Origin: Trichomonas vaginalis G3
Lineage: Eukaryota > Parabasalia > Trichomonadida > Trichomonadidae
DNA: 64,000 bases
Assembly (NCBI RefSeq): GCF_026262505.1
Contig: NC_067205.1
Coordinates: forward strand, 13,702,001-13,766,000
Reading direction: 5' to 3'
In this document: positions 19,887 to 29,648 of the stretch, piece by piece
Layout of the letters: each line of letters begins with the position of its first letter
Position numbering within the stretch: the first letter of the stretch is position 1
The notes under the pieces: model-generated
Database searches by the model: none
What the model was told of the DNA's origin: nothing
What the model saw: only the letters and a program-made list of their open reading frames with translations
Program-made: the position numbers and the translations under genes

Positions 19887-20618
19887 ATGACTTGCTGTTC
19901 ATGCATGGCTGTTGCTCTAATAGGTGTTATCAACCTAGTTATTCTCGTTGTAATGGGCGTTGTTGCCTATTTCTGCTTGGATATTATCAAACAAGTTACA
20001 ATTAGCGAAGTTAAAAGCTCAAAGACATTTTTATTCTCAGCCGCAGTTATTGGTGTCATTGCTCTTACATGCATTATTGGTTTCTTCATGCTTTGCTGCT
20101 ACAAGAACCAATGCTTCAGAACAACTTACGCCGTTTTATACTTTATCATTGTTGTAGCTGAATGCGCTTTACTTTACTTCATTTATAAGACATACCCAAC
20201 TCTTTTGCATGACTTAGATACATGGTGGGACAAAAACAAAGGCTCAGTTGAAGTTAAGAAAGTTGAATCTTCCCTTGAATGCTGCGGATTCATTAAAGAA
20301 TATAATGAAACGGAAATGATGAACTGTGGATATACAAGCAATTCTAGCAGTACCGACACAAATTCATCAGAAAACAAGACTGCAAATGCAGAAACAAATA
20401 CAACTGAAACAAACTCAACAGACTCAACAATTGAAACATGCTACAACAAGGTTAATGATAAGCTCACTAAATCTAAGAAAGGTTTAATGATTGCTGGTAT
20501 TGGAATTGCTGCAGTACAGATTATCCTTCTCATCTACTCTCTTTGGTTTGGATGCTGCTACAAACCACATAAGAAAGATGAATCTAGCTCATCATATTCT
20601 AGTTCTTCATATTCTTAA
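19887..20618 (+). CDS. tetraspanin
   Basis: A 243-residue four-helix membrane organiser. Helices at about 8-30, 48-71, 80-101 and 200-222; the large extracellular loop between helices 3 and 4 has the diagnostic CCG (132-134, LECCGF) and paired distal Cys (MNCGY, IETCYN). The loop carries a low-complexity, sequon-rich stretch (SSTDTNSSENKTANAETNTT), probably heavily N-glycosylated. Cys clusters beside the membrane (TCCSC, CC YKNQC, GCCY) fit palmitoylation. The tail is a short Ser/Tyr run (SSSSYSSSSYS). Trichomonad tetraspanins act in adhesion and exosome-like vesicles. The start has a well-placed initiator motif. Confidence 0.9.
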   Translation: MTCCSCMAVALIGVINLVILVVMGVVAYFCLDIIKQVTISEVKSSKTFLFSAAVIGVIALTCIIGFFMLCCYKNQCFRTTYAVLYFIIVVAECALLYFIYKTYPTLLHDLDTWWDKNKGSVEVKKVESSLECCGFIKEYNETEMMNCGYTSNSSSTDTNSSENKTANAETNTTETNSTDSTIETCYNKVNDKLTKSKKGLMIAGIGIAAVQIILLIYSLWFGCCYKPHKKDESSSSYSSSSYS

Positions 20619-20842
20619 TCTTAATTGTCAATTTTCGTGTTTTTATAAAACTCTTTATATAATACATATTTTTATTTTACCTTGGTTTAGATTTTAATCC
20701 ACTGAAACAGAACTTAATTCAAAACAATAAAAAATCTTGAATCAGTAGACCCAAAAACCAAAATTAAATGACTCTTTGTTTTGTATTGTACATATCAAAG
20801 AAAATTAATAATTAAATAACACAAAAGTCTTAAAATAAAAAG

Positions 20843-20847
20843 AAAAA
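20843..20847 (-). terminator. Pol III terminator (T5)
   Basis: TTTTT on the tRNA-sense strand four bases after the acceptor end, followed by a second T5. Confidence 0.6.
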
Positions 20848-20850
20848 GTA

Positions 20851-20922
20851 TGGTCCCGTAAGGAGTAGAACCTGGATTTCGGGATTCAAAGTCCCAAGTG
20901 ATAACCGCTACACTACGGGACC
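20851..20922 (-). tRNA. tRNA-Gln (anticodon TTG), T-stem weak
   Basis: Minus-strand cloverleaf: acceptor arms GGTCCCG/CGGGACC pair fully with discriminator A; D arm GTGTAGCGGTTATCAC; anticodon arm TGGGA-CTTTGAA-TCCCG with anticodon TTG, read as Gln (CAA). The sequence is close to eukaryotic tRNA-Gln. The T arm CCAGG-TTCTACT-CCTTA pairs in only three of five positions, so it is either a divergent functional gene or a tRNA in decay. A run of five T follows on the transcribed strand (plus 20843-20847) as a Pol III stop. Confidence 0.85.
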
Positions 20923-20923
20923 A

Positions 20924-21954
20924 TTCTTTTAAAAGTCTAAATAATAAGTATACAAGAATAAAAAATATTTCATGTAAGATATCATAAAGAAAAAAGAAAA
21001 AAACTAATATTTGCGTGATATAAAATAGATTTGCCTTAAAATTAAAATAATCATGTGGCCATGTCAAATTATGAAAATTATCAAATATAATTATATATTA
21101 TTTATTATAATTTAGATTAATTTGCATGTTATATCATAAAAAATGCACGTTGCATAAAATGTCAATGGATTATTTTTCAATTATATTCATTTTATATTTG
21201 GCAAGCTATATTCCCACTACATTCATGATCTACATAATGTTTCTTATTCCTTTTCTTTAAAGACATGTTATGAAAAAATTGATAATCTGGTACGTTTTAA
21301 ATTCAATGCATCATATCAAAAGTGCTTTGATAATTCTGAGCACTTTTGATAGGGTCGATTTACGTAATTGAATTTTTTTCACAACCCTGATAATTATGAA
21401 GTTCCACAAAAGACTTTTCTTAGCTTTTCTCAATATATCAGACTTGACATTCTTCAATGAGAATTAATAATCACTCTAATGGAAGAAAATTTGGTGCGTC
21501 ATCTATCGATTTCTGGTCTTACTGAGATAAATCAATTTCGTTTATGAAAAAAGATTTATTATTTATTATAAATAACAGAAATATACTCTTTTCATCATAT
21601 TAACTATTTTTTGCGATTGGAGACAAAAAATAAAATATCGAAGAATTTCAAATCGAATAGAGTTTCAAGATCAGCATGTCTCACTTAAATAGATTTCGCA
21701 TGAAATAGCCTACAAAAATTTTTTAAAAAATCCATGAAAATCTTAATAAAATTTTTCAGAGGGATTGAGCATTCTGAAAAATTTGATTGAGTTCTTTTAA
21801 AAATCGACAGCATCATCAGCGATCATTCATCCATGACTTTTCCTACTTAAAGAACTAAGCTCGAATACCCGATTAAAAACGAAATCCAAAAACGGTTATA
21901 TTTGTTCAAAGATTTAATTTTCTGAGATATCCAATAAAAAAATTTTTTCGTAAA
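20924..21954. other. gene-free stretch with a 12-bp hairpin
   Basis: No gene. ATCAAAAGTGCT (21315-21326) faces AGCACTTTTGAT (21339-21350), a perfect stem with a 12-base loop. The ATCAAAAGTG core also forms the termini of the long-inverted-repeat elements at 33.3, 42.3 and 50.1 kb, so this may be a solo terminus or chance. Confidence 0.5.
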
Positions 21955-21960
21955 TCATTA
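21955..21960 (+). promoter_or_regulatory. initiator TCATTA of the 101-residue gene
   Basis: The A at 21957 would give an 11-nt leader before the ATG at 21968. Confidence 0.5.
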
Positions 21961-21967
21961 TTCGTAA

Positions 21968-22273
21968 ATGATGGAAGGAACAACTGAATTTCCCCAAACC
22001 CAAATGATCTGCTACCCACCACCATCTAAACGCCGTTTATCTCCAACTTCTAGTCCAAACAACAAATTACAGCAAACTAAAAAGGAGAATAACAATCTCG
22101 CAGAAGTCTCGATAGAATACTCTAGGAGAAGAAGCCTCCCGAAGGTCAACATCCCTAAGATCCACAAGAACAACAACGTTCGCTACGACAATGATGCCAT
22201 GATCTTCAACAAAGGCAGATTCCAATTTACAATTATTGGAAGCCCTCAACGACAGAACAATGGGAATATGTAA
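21968..22273 (+). CDS. small basic protein of unknown function
   Basis: A 101-residue frame, Pro/Ser/Asn-rich and basic: CYPPPSKRRLSPTSSPNNKL, SRRRSLPKVNIPKIHKNN, ending in GRFQFTIIGSPQRQNNGNM. Two SP/RRxS-type sites (KRRLSP, SRRRSLP) look like phosphorylation or nuclear-localisation sites. No domain recognised. Composition unlike the neighbouring noncoding DNA and a correctly placed initiator motif argue that it is real. Confidence 0.65.
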   Translation: MMEGTTEFPQTQMICYPPPSKRRLSPTSSPNNKLQQTKKENNNLAEVSIEYSRRRSLPKVNIPKIHKNNNVRYDNDAMIFNKGRFQFTIIGSPQRQNNGNM

Positions 22274-22999
22274 ATTCTCTCATACAGAATTTCAGAAATA
22301 CTGTATATTTCTGATTGTTTGTTTTATTCTGTTTGATTGAATTTAGATTTATATGTTTTCTTGTTCGGTATGAATAAATATATTATCATTGAATTAAATT
22401 ACCATTCTTTTATTCGAAATCTATGTTAAACCAATTCCGTTATTCGTAAAGACAATTTCATGATGTTGGGCCATCTGTTATGTCAATAGAAAAACATCAA
22501 ATAGTAATGAACCTTTTGAATTTACTATGAGATTTGGGATTTGTTCGCTTTTATGAAATAAACAATTTCAAAAATCGAAATTTCTTAATAAGAGTAATAA
22601 AAACATATATTATAACTGATATCTGTTATCAAAATTATGAGTTTATGAAAGATGATTCAAGCCAATAAAATGTCATTCTCAAAAAATCATAATGATCAAT
22701 GTTCAAGATTGATATATGCTATTATTTCAGGCATAAAGTCACAATCTATTGCTCTCTTGAAAAGATTTTGTTCAATTAGAAGGTTCGTATTTGATTATAT
22801 TGTAAAATTTATCTTTATTGATTAAAATCTGATTGTTTTAATAAGAAAAACTTGTTGAAAGCATGCTAGTGAAACCTCAATGAGAGAACAAGATATTTTG
22901 ATCAAAAACTCTTCTTACTCATCCCCCTTTATTGCTCGATGTTCTCCCTACTATAAAAAATTTTACACTTAAACTTGGAAGTGCATGATGATATTACAT
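22274..22999. other. intergenic region
   Basis: AT-rich, no gene or repeat seen. A run of CTT/CCC (CATCCCCCTTTATTGC) at 22920 is the only compositional change. Confidence 0.4.
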
Positions 23000-23005
23000 T
23001 CATTT
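23000..23005 (+). promoter_or_regulatory. initiator-like motif TCATTT
   Basis: Lies 13-18 nt before the ATG at 23018, suggesting that ATG rather than any later one is the original start of the Lys/His-rich protein. Confidence 0.45.
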
Positions 23006-23017
23006 TGTTTTTACAAG

Positions 23018-25328
23018 ATGAGGTATTCAAAATCTTCCATAAAATCTTCGTTTATATTTTTTTCTTGCTTTGATACCTCTTAAAGCTCCTCCAGTTCAAA
23101 CATTAACTTTTACAGCAAGTTTGGACTGGGAACTAGAAGATGGGAATATGCCACCACAATGTACTTTGCGATTTCCATCTAGTTTTTCAAAATCTGTAAA
23201 ACCAATAGCGATAGATACGGCAATAAAAGAAAAATCATATAGTATCGGTATTCAACAAAAGATTGATGATAGATTCATTCAAAAATCTCTTGAAGAATCA
23301 TTTATTTTCAAAATTGATTTCAAAAAATCTTCACACCGACATAAAAAATCCTCGAGTCATACCAAAAAACCAACTGATACGGCTGAAAAAGCGGACAATG
23401 CTTCTCAAAAATCACCAGAAAAGAAACATAGACATAAACATGAAAAATCATCTGAAATATCAAAAAATACAACTGACACAATAGACAAAACTGAAGATAA
23501 TCTTGGAAAATCTACAGAAAACGAACAGAATCTTGAAATTACACCTGAATCTCCAACCAAATCAAATCAAGAAGAGGAATTAACTGTAAAAAGTCCTGAT
23601 AAGCCTATAGATAAGAAACATAGACATAGGCATGGCATATCTTCTGATAAAACCAAAAATTCTACAGAAACTGTTGAAAAAACAGAAGAAAAGTCACCTG
23701 AAAAGAAGCACAGACATAGACATGAAAAGTCGTCTGATAATATTAAAAAATCAACTGATAAAAACCCTGAAAAATTTCCAGAAAAGAAGAAGAGACATCA
23801 TCATGACAAATCAACAGAAAGTATTAAAAATACAACCGAAACAGTTGATAAAACTGAAGAAACATCTGAAAAATCTACTGATTCCAAACATAAATCAAGA
23901 AATGAAAATTCATCGCATAAATCAAGGTCTAAATCAGATGACAGTTATATACAAATAGATGGACACAAGTTGTTTCTCCAAAACTTGGTGAGTTCTTCGT
24001 CAAAATCGTGTCCAAAAGGTTTTTCGAAATTTAATTTCACAACTACGGTCAGTTCTCCATTGATGAATGACTATTTCCTGCAAAGATTTGGTCCTGCGTT
24101 CTTCCATATCCAAAAAATTGAAAATTCAAAAGAAATTATCAACCTCAAGGTCAACGAAACCGTAATAATAACTGAAAACAATCAAGTAGATGCAGTCCTG
24201 GTTATATCTCCTCGAAAACAGTGCCAGATAAACTTCAATCTTTATAATCAGCCAATAAATGGCGAAAACGTCGCAGGAAACGGCCAATTTCAGCCAACAA
24301 AGCACAGACATCAGAAATTAATCGGAACAGCAATGTACCAATTTTTGCCAAAACGAGTCCGAAAAATTTCAATAGGAACGATCAACATAACCGTCGAAAC
24401 CCTTGATTCCGCTGAAAAATACGGAACTCCAGCTTTACCGCTTGAAGAAGACGCTGAGCCCGAAAGTGGAGAACCACCTAATTCTAAGTTCTACAGATGG
24501 ATTGTTTCGACTGCAAAAACGGCTGACGGAGTGAAATTTTGCAAAATTTTATCAAATTTTATTGATGAAATCAACAAAGACATGACTACATACAAGAAAG
24601 CTGTTAAACAGAACTTCGACATCATTACAGGCTTTCATATTACCACTCCGGATGAAGATCTTTATGTGATTGAGACTCGAGCTACAGAACCAAGACGTAC
24701 ATCGATATTAATGAGTAAGATACTTAATGATTCACCTGAATCCATACATATAACCTCGAATACATCGATTAGCTACCAATCTCCAAGGTTATTCAGAAGA
24801 TTAGCCTCTGTATTTCCAACAATTACAATTCCTATATCTATTTCTGAGTTAGTTACCATCGAAGGTTTGTATTTCAGGAAATCTGGTTTCTCATCTCTTT
24901 TTTCTGTTTCGCAAAAGATATTTGACTTATTTGGAATTCACGATTGTGGATTAGATTGTTTCTATCCAACATACAGAGAGCTTAGAGAACTCATAAAACG
25001 CGCTAATGACCTTTATTTGGCTCCAATCTCTAAAGGAATCAAAATTCGTCCTCCTACATCTGTTAATTCGAAAACATTCGACAGGAGAAACATATTAGTT
25101 GATAAGAACACTAAATCTACTGATGTTTCTCTTAAATGTTCAGAAAATTTCAAAATTGAAGAAAAAATTTCAACTCAAAATGCAGAAATCATCAAGCCAG
25201 AACGAAACAAACTTGTATTTCGATTCCAGAAGAGAACTCCTTCTATCAAAGACCACATCCCTATTTCTCAACCTTCAACAATGACTTCTAACAATCCAAG
25301 ACTTTCCTCGAGAAGAAACAAAAAATAA
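23018..25328 (+). CDS. Lys/His-rich repeat protein with conserved N- and C-terminal regions (CFAP92/DUF4550-like?)
   Basis: The main frame (from 23070, about 750 codons) has no ATG before residue ~27. The well-placed ATG at 23018 (MRYSKSSIKSSF) is in another frame, so a one-base shift near the seven-T run at 23056-23063 probably disrupts the head. Order: a conserved-looking block (VQTLTFTASLDWELEDGNMP), a long charged repeat zone with four or five SPEKKHRHRHEKSSDN-type units (about residues 85-290), then a folded region with FSKFNFTTTV, FNLYNQP and GTAMYQFLP strands, GFHITTPDEDLYVIETRATE and a helical tail. The TLTFTASLDW start and the late region recall DUF4550 proteins such as CFAP92 of motile cilia; this is a guess. 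Confidence 0.55.
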
Positions 25329-25410
25329 ACTCATATATTGTTTGTTTGAATAATAAAATATTAAAATATCATGATAATTCTATAATCAATTTCTTTGAAT
25401 TGAAATTTAG

Positions 25411-26519
25411 TAGGGTTGTTAAAAACATCAAAAATTAGCGTTTTGAAGACACCATGGTGTCTTATAATTTTCCCTTCCTTATTGGCGTGTAGAAATAAAT
25501 GCGCCAATAGATTGAAGAAGAAGAATTGTTTTTCTCTTAATGAACTTTAATCCTTTTGATATAAGAATATTAAAAACATTAATATAATTTCGATTTCGGA
25601 AATTAAATTTCCAAATTTTTTGTCGATTTCGGAAATAACAGGATCCCGCATCCAACACGCAACAACAAAACACAAAACACACTTTTTGGTTCTTTCATCG
25701 TTTTAATCGTAATTTATGTAATACATGATTTGGATAAATTTTACAAAAATAGAACCTATATTATATTCTTTTCAAAGATTCTTGCAAATCATCAAAAATA
25801 ATTGTATTTTAAAAAACGATCAAATTATCCTTTCATTATTTTAAACTTAAATTAGTTTTTATGATTGACTAAAGTAATCATATTTATTCATCATTAAAAA
25901 AAATAATATTTGAGAGTTATTTCAAAAAAAAACACATTGAATTTATTAATTTGTCTCAATTTCAGTATTATAAATTTTTATAATTTCAATATTTTGAAAT
26001 ACACTTTTTAATATTTCAATATTTATGATATTTCAATGTATTAAGTGGTCTCAAATTGAGCTTCTCAAATATAAGTTGGCCTATTCAAATAATAAAATTA
26101 AATAATATTTAAAATAATAAATAAAAGTGATTGAGGTCATAGCAAAACGGCTGTTTCAGTCATTAATTCTTAAAAATAAAAAGGGTAAAAACTAAATAAA
26201 ATGGGTAAAATCCAATAGTGTCTGTGCTATCGTTCAATTTGAAGGTGTCTTTTGAAACCGCAAGACACATTGAATTTTTGAATAGTGTATTATGGTTTGA
26301 CAGACACCAATGAAAAAAATAAAATGATATTTATTTTAAATATATAAGATCCTTATATAAAATATAAATATTTTATCGTTTTATTTTCTTGTTTTAGAAA
26401 TGTTTTTTATTGAAAAATCAATAAAACTAACTCCAAAATAAAATTTTTGATTTAAAGACACTATGATGACACCAGGCAAATCTTCCAAGACACCTATCGT
26501 CGGGAATCTAATAACCCTA
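25411..26519 (-). mobile_element. hAT-like non-autonomous element, copy 2
   Basis: 1,109 bp, the inverted near-identical twin of 18629-19741, with the same TAGGGTTRTTA ends and an independent perfect 8-bp target duplication AAATTTAG (25403-25410 and 26520-26527). Palindrome AAGACACCATGGTGTCTT at 25446-25463. The differing target duplications show two separate insertions rather than a segmental inversion. It lies just after the Lys/His-rich gene and 225 bp upstream of MQN copy 2. Confidence 0.85.
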
Positions 26520-26743
26520 AAATTTAGCTTTTTATGACTTGGTGTGTCACGTTTTTTCTATTTCTATAAAAGTTTTGCAACATATAGTAGTGCTCGCCTT
26601 TTCCTTGTTCGAAACAAATTTCTATTTTCAATTTGATCAAATCTCCAATTTCTCGTATTAACAAAGTAGGAATATTAATTATATAAAACAAATGGATATA
26701 TTCAACAGATCTGCCATTTATTCTATAAAAATAAAGTACCAAT

Positions 26744-27424
26744 ATGCAAAACAATTGGATTTATTCTAATTCCCCAACAATTGGCTTGTATCATGGAACT
26801 TACCTTGTTAAGCACAAAAATTTTAAGATATCATATAATAATGAAGGCATTGAATTATATTTACGTGTTGATAATAATACTGAAATTAAAGGTAGTTCAG
26901 GAACAGTTACAAATGGAGAAGTTTCAATTTCAGTTTCTTACAAGTTGTTTCCAGATGTTAACTACATCAACATCATTCACACAGTTACAAACAACGGAGA
27001 TAGAAATCATGAAGTAGACTTTCTATGCTATTCAAACATTGCTATTGAAGGAAGTGATGGATCAAGTGGTGATCACTGTCCAGAACGAAACATTGAAGGA
27101 AATCGAGGTGTTGAATTTATCAACAAAGATAGAACAGTTCGATTTCTTCTTCGAGATTTCCCTTTTGTTACAAATGTTGATACTTATTCATATTCTAAAT
27201 GTCCTGGAGGTGGAGCTTGGAAAAATTGTACAGAATACATATATGTTGAAAAAGGTGCTGGTATTATATTTTCATGGCAAAATCAACAAATTAAACCTCA
27301 TGAATCTAAAAACTATTCATATTCCATTGGAATGGGTGAATATAATCCAAAGATTGAACAAAAACAACAACGTACTTCAATCCAACTAATAACTCCATTT
27401 AAACATAGAAATAGAAGGAGATGA
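26744..27424 (+). CDS. MQN-family protein copy 2, altered C terminus
   Basis: 226 residues. Nearly identical to copy 1 up to SIGMGEYNPKIEQKQQ, then switches to an unrelated basic end (TSIQLITPFKHRNRRR), losing the acidic spacer and hydrophobic tail. It would therefore be soluble, unlike the others. A decayed fragment that still carries the missing tail sequence lies 165-480 bp downstream, so the ending probably arose by deletion or recombination. The ~55 bp before the ATG (TATATTCAACAGATCTGCCA...) recur before copy 3 at 29587, marking a shared 5' unit. Confidence 0.65.
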   Translation: MQNNWIYSNSPTIGLYHGTYLVKHKNFKISYNNEGIELYLRVDNNTEIKGSSGTVTNGEVSISVSYKLFPDVNYINIIHTVTNNGDRNHEVDFLCYSNIAIEGSDGSSGDHCPERNIEGNRGVEFINKDRTVRFLLRDFPFVTNVDTYSYSKCPGGGAWKNCTEYIYVEKGAGIIFSWQNQQIKPHESKNYSYSIGMGEYNPKIEQKQQRTSIQLITPFKHRNRRR

Positions 27425-27589
27425 ATAATATTAGCACTTTTCACTTCATTTTTCCGATTGTTTTTCGACTTTTTACATACTTCATTTATCTAGTTATTCA
27501 ATAAATATTAATAATGGAGATTTGATAAGTAATACAATTGAACTTATTCAACATCAATATATAATAATGTTGTAACTTATCTTTTACGT

Positions 27590-27903
27590 CATCTAAAATT
27601 TAAGATCTCATGGGAAGATAACGTAATTCAATTATTTTTGCGTGTAGATAATAATGAAGAAATCATTTTAATTCAGGCTTTGTCAAAAATGAAGACATTT
27701 TTATTTCAGATTCTTACAAGTTGTTTTCAGATATTGACTTCATCAACAAATTAAACCTCATGAATCTAAGAGTGGATGAATATAATCCAAAGATTAAACC
27801 CAAACAAATAGAAATCATTGATGATAATGAAGATATTCCTCAATTTTTTTATTATTATCACATCTTTTTAAATTGTATTGTTTTTATTGCAGTTTTATCT
27901 TAA
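27590..27903 (+). pseudogene. degenerate MQN-family fragment
   Basis: Matches the family with internal deletion: pieces of the KFKISW/LRVDNN region (27595-27660), the SYKLFSDI region (27700-27740), then directly NKLNLMNLR-type sense and the end of the gene (EYNPKIKPKQIEIIDDNEDI and the hydrophobic tail FFYYYHIFLNCIVFIAVLS). Several rearrangements; not functional. Confidence 0.7.
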
Positions 27904-28072
27904 TAAACATACTTTATTATTCGAATCAATTTTCAAACATAAATTATGAAAATATTTCTGAATTCAACCTAAAAAAGGATTTTCCGGTCCATAACTCTTT
28001 ATTCGAGGTGAATATAATCCAAAGGATTAAATCCTCTGAAATAGTCTTGTGATATACACTTGAAAGAATGAA

Positions 28073-29216
28073 CCTTATTCGAATAAAAAAGTTTATTTAG
28101 ATTAACAGGCTGTAATTCGAATATAGTCCATTTGGAATTATGATTACTTTTGTAATTAGGAATAATTGAGTTTCTCGGAATTGAAAATTGAATGGAAATT
28201 CCAACCTTAATTCCTTAGTAATCAATTCAATTTCAATTCGAATAAAGAAGGTCTTATTCTATCTGAAAATAATAATAGGAATTTGGAATAAACTCAAATA
28301 TAAGAATTATGAATAGGAATATCGAATTACGAATATTGGATTGATTATAGGAATATAGTTAGGGGAAAAATTTTAGAGAAAAAAGGTTGTACCTTCAACA
28401 GAATGACATTGCCTTCAATTCTGGTGTATAAGGTTAATTTTCAATGATGCTTCACTCCAGTGATCGGAAATTTGAATGGAAGTCAGCTTTAATTCTTATA
28501 TGGAAATACTGATTCAATGATCTTATCTTCTGCAATATGAAGAGCTGCTATTCCAGCAATATCTTTCTCATTGAAATTTACACCATGCGAAAAAAGAAGT
28601 TCAATGAGAAAAAGCAGTTTTTCCTTCCACATCTTTTTCATTGATATTTGCACCATTGTGCAGAAGAAACTAAATTAATTCTTTATTATTTTGTGCTGCA
28701 CTATGAAGAGCAGTTCCTCCAACTTGATCTCATCGATTGATATTTGCTCCAAGGTAGAAAAAATACATACAAAGTGATGGAATATCAAACATCGCTGAAA
28801 AAAAAACATAACTCTATGTTAATATTACAAGTTTGATCGGAATAGATGAAAAATGATTCAAGATTATTATCAGGATTAGACATAATAATCATCCTTCATG
28901 ATAAATATGATCTTTTTAAATAAGAAACCTAATCAATCTGCTATTTAATTTAGTCAATTCCATAATCCATTTCCTAATTCTCTTTTGGAAATGAATATTC
29001 CTAATTCTTATATTTGAGTTTATTCCAAATTCCTATTATTATTTTCAGATAGAATAAGACCTTCTTTATTCGAATTGAAATTGAATTGATTACTAAGGAA
29101 TTAAGGTTGGAATTACGAATTAAGGTTGGAATTTCCATTCAATTTTCAATTCCGAGAAACTCAATTATTCGAATTATAGCCGGTTAATCCAAATAAACTT
29201 TTTTATTCGAATAAGG
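28073..29216. mobile_element. foldback DNA element with ~250-bp inverted repeats carrying an ankyrin fragment
   Basis: Left arm begins CCTTATTCGAATAAAAAAG at 28073 and extends to about 28330; the right arm (about 28955-29216) is its reverse complement with scattered differences and a small duplication (TTAAGGTTGGAATT twice). The arms contain repeated TTCGAATAA/GAATTAGGAAT words. About 620 bp lie between them and contain a minus-strand ankyrin-gene fragment. No transposase and no sure target duplication. Superfamily unknown. Confidence 0.7.
28525..28770 (-). pseudogene. captured ankyrin-repeat fragment
   Basis: Read on the minus strand, pieces such as GGTALHSAAQNNKELI, FLLHNGANINEKDVEGKTA are clear ankyrin units of the trichomonad type, with stops and shifts between them. 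It lies wholly inside the foldback element, as a captured and decayed piece of a host gene. Confidence 0.7.
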
Positions 29217-29454
29217 TCCAATTTCAATGCGTTCTCAAAAATATCAGTAATGCGATAGAATTTAGACAGAAAAAATGAGGGAAAAAATTAGACAGAAAAT
29301 AAAACATCAACAGATTTGTCACATCTTCCACAATTTTCTCGTGAAATTGTATTTGTGTCACTTTTAAGCATCATTTTTCAAATATTTTTCTTATTTTCCA
29401 TTTGTTCAAATCTCCAATTTCTGATATAAGCAATAAAGATGAATCTTTACTATG
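29217..29454. other. short intergenic region
   Basis: Between the foldback element and the MQN 5' fragment; AT-rich, no gene. Confidence 0.4.
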
Positions 29455-29530
29455 CAAAACGATTGGATCAAATCAACAGGGGGAAGAACTTTCCTTGTTA
29501 AACACAAAAATTTTAAGATATCAAATCAAA
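29455..29530 (+). pseudogene. MQN 5' head fragment
   Basis: ATG at 29455 encodes MQNDWIKSTGGRTFLVKHKN and FKIS, then runs into the common ~55-bp leader of the next copy (AACAGATGGATATATTCAAC). A truncated head directly upstream of a longer copy; a similar head (ATGCAAAACAATTGA) lies upstream of copy 4 near 48953. Confidence 0.7.
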
Positions 29531-29648
29531 ACAGATGGATATATTCAACAGATCTGCCATTTATTCTATAAAAATAAAGTACTAATATGCAAAACGATTG
29601 GATTTATTCTAATTCCCCAAAAACTGGAACTAATGAAGGAACTTACCT

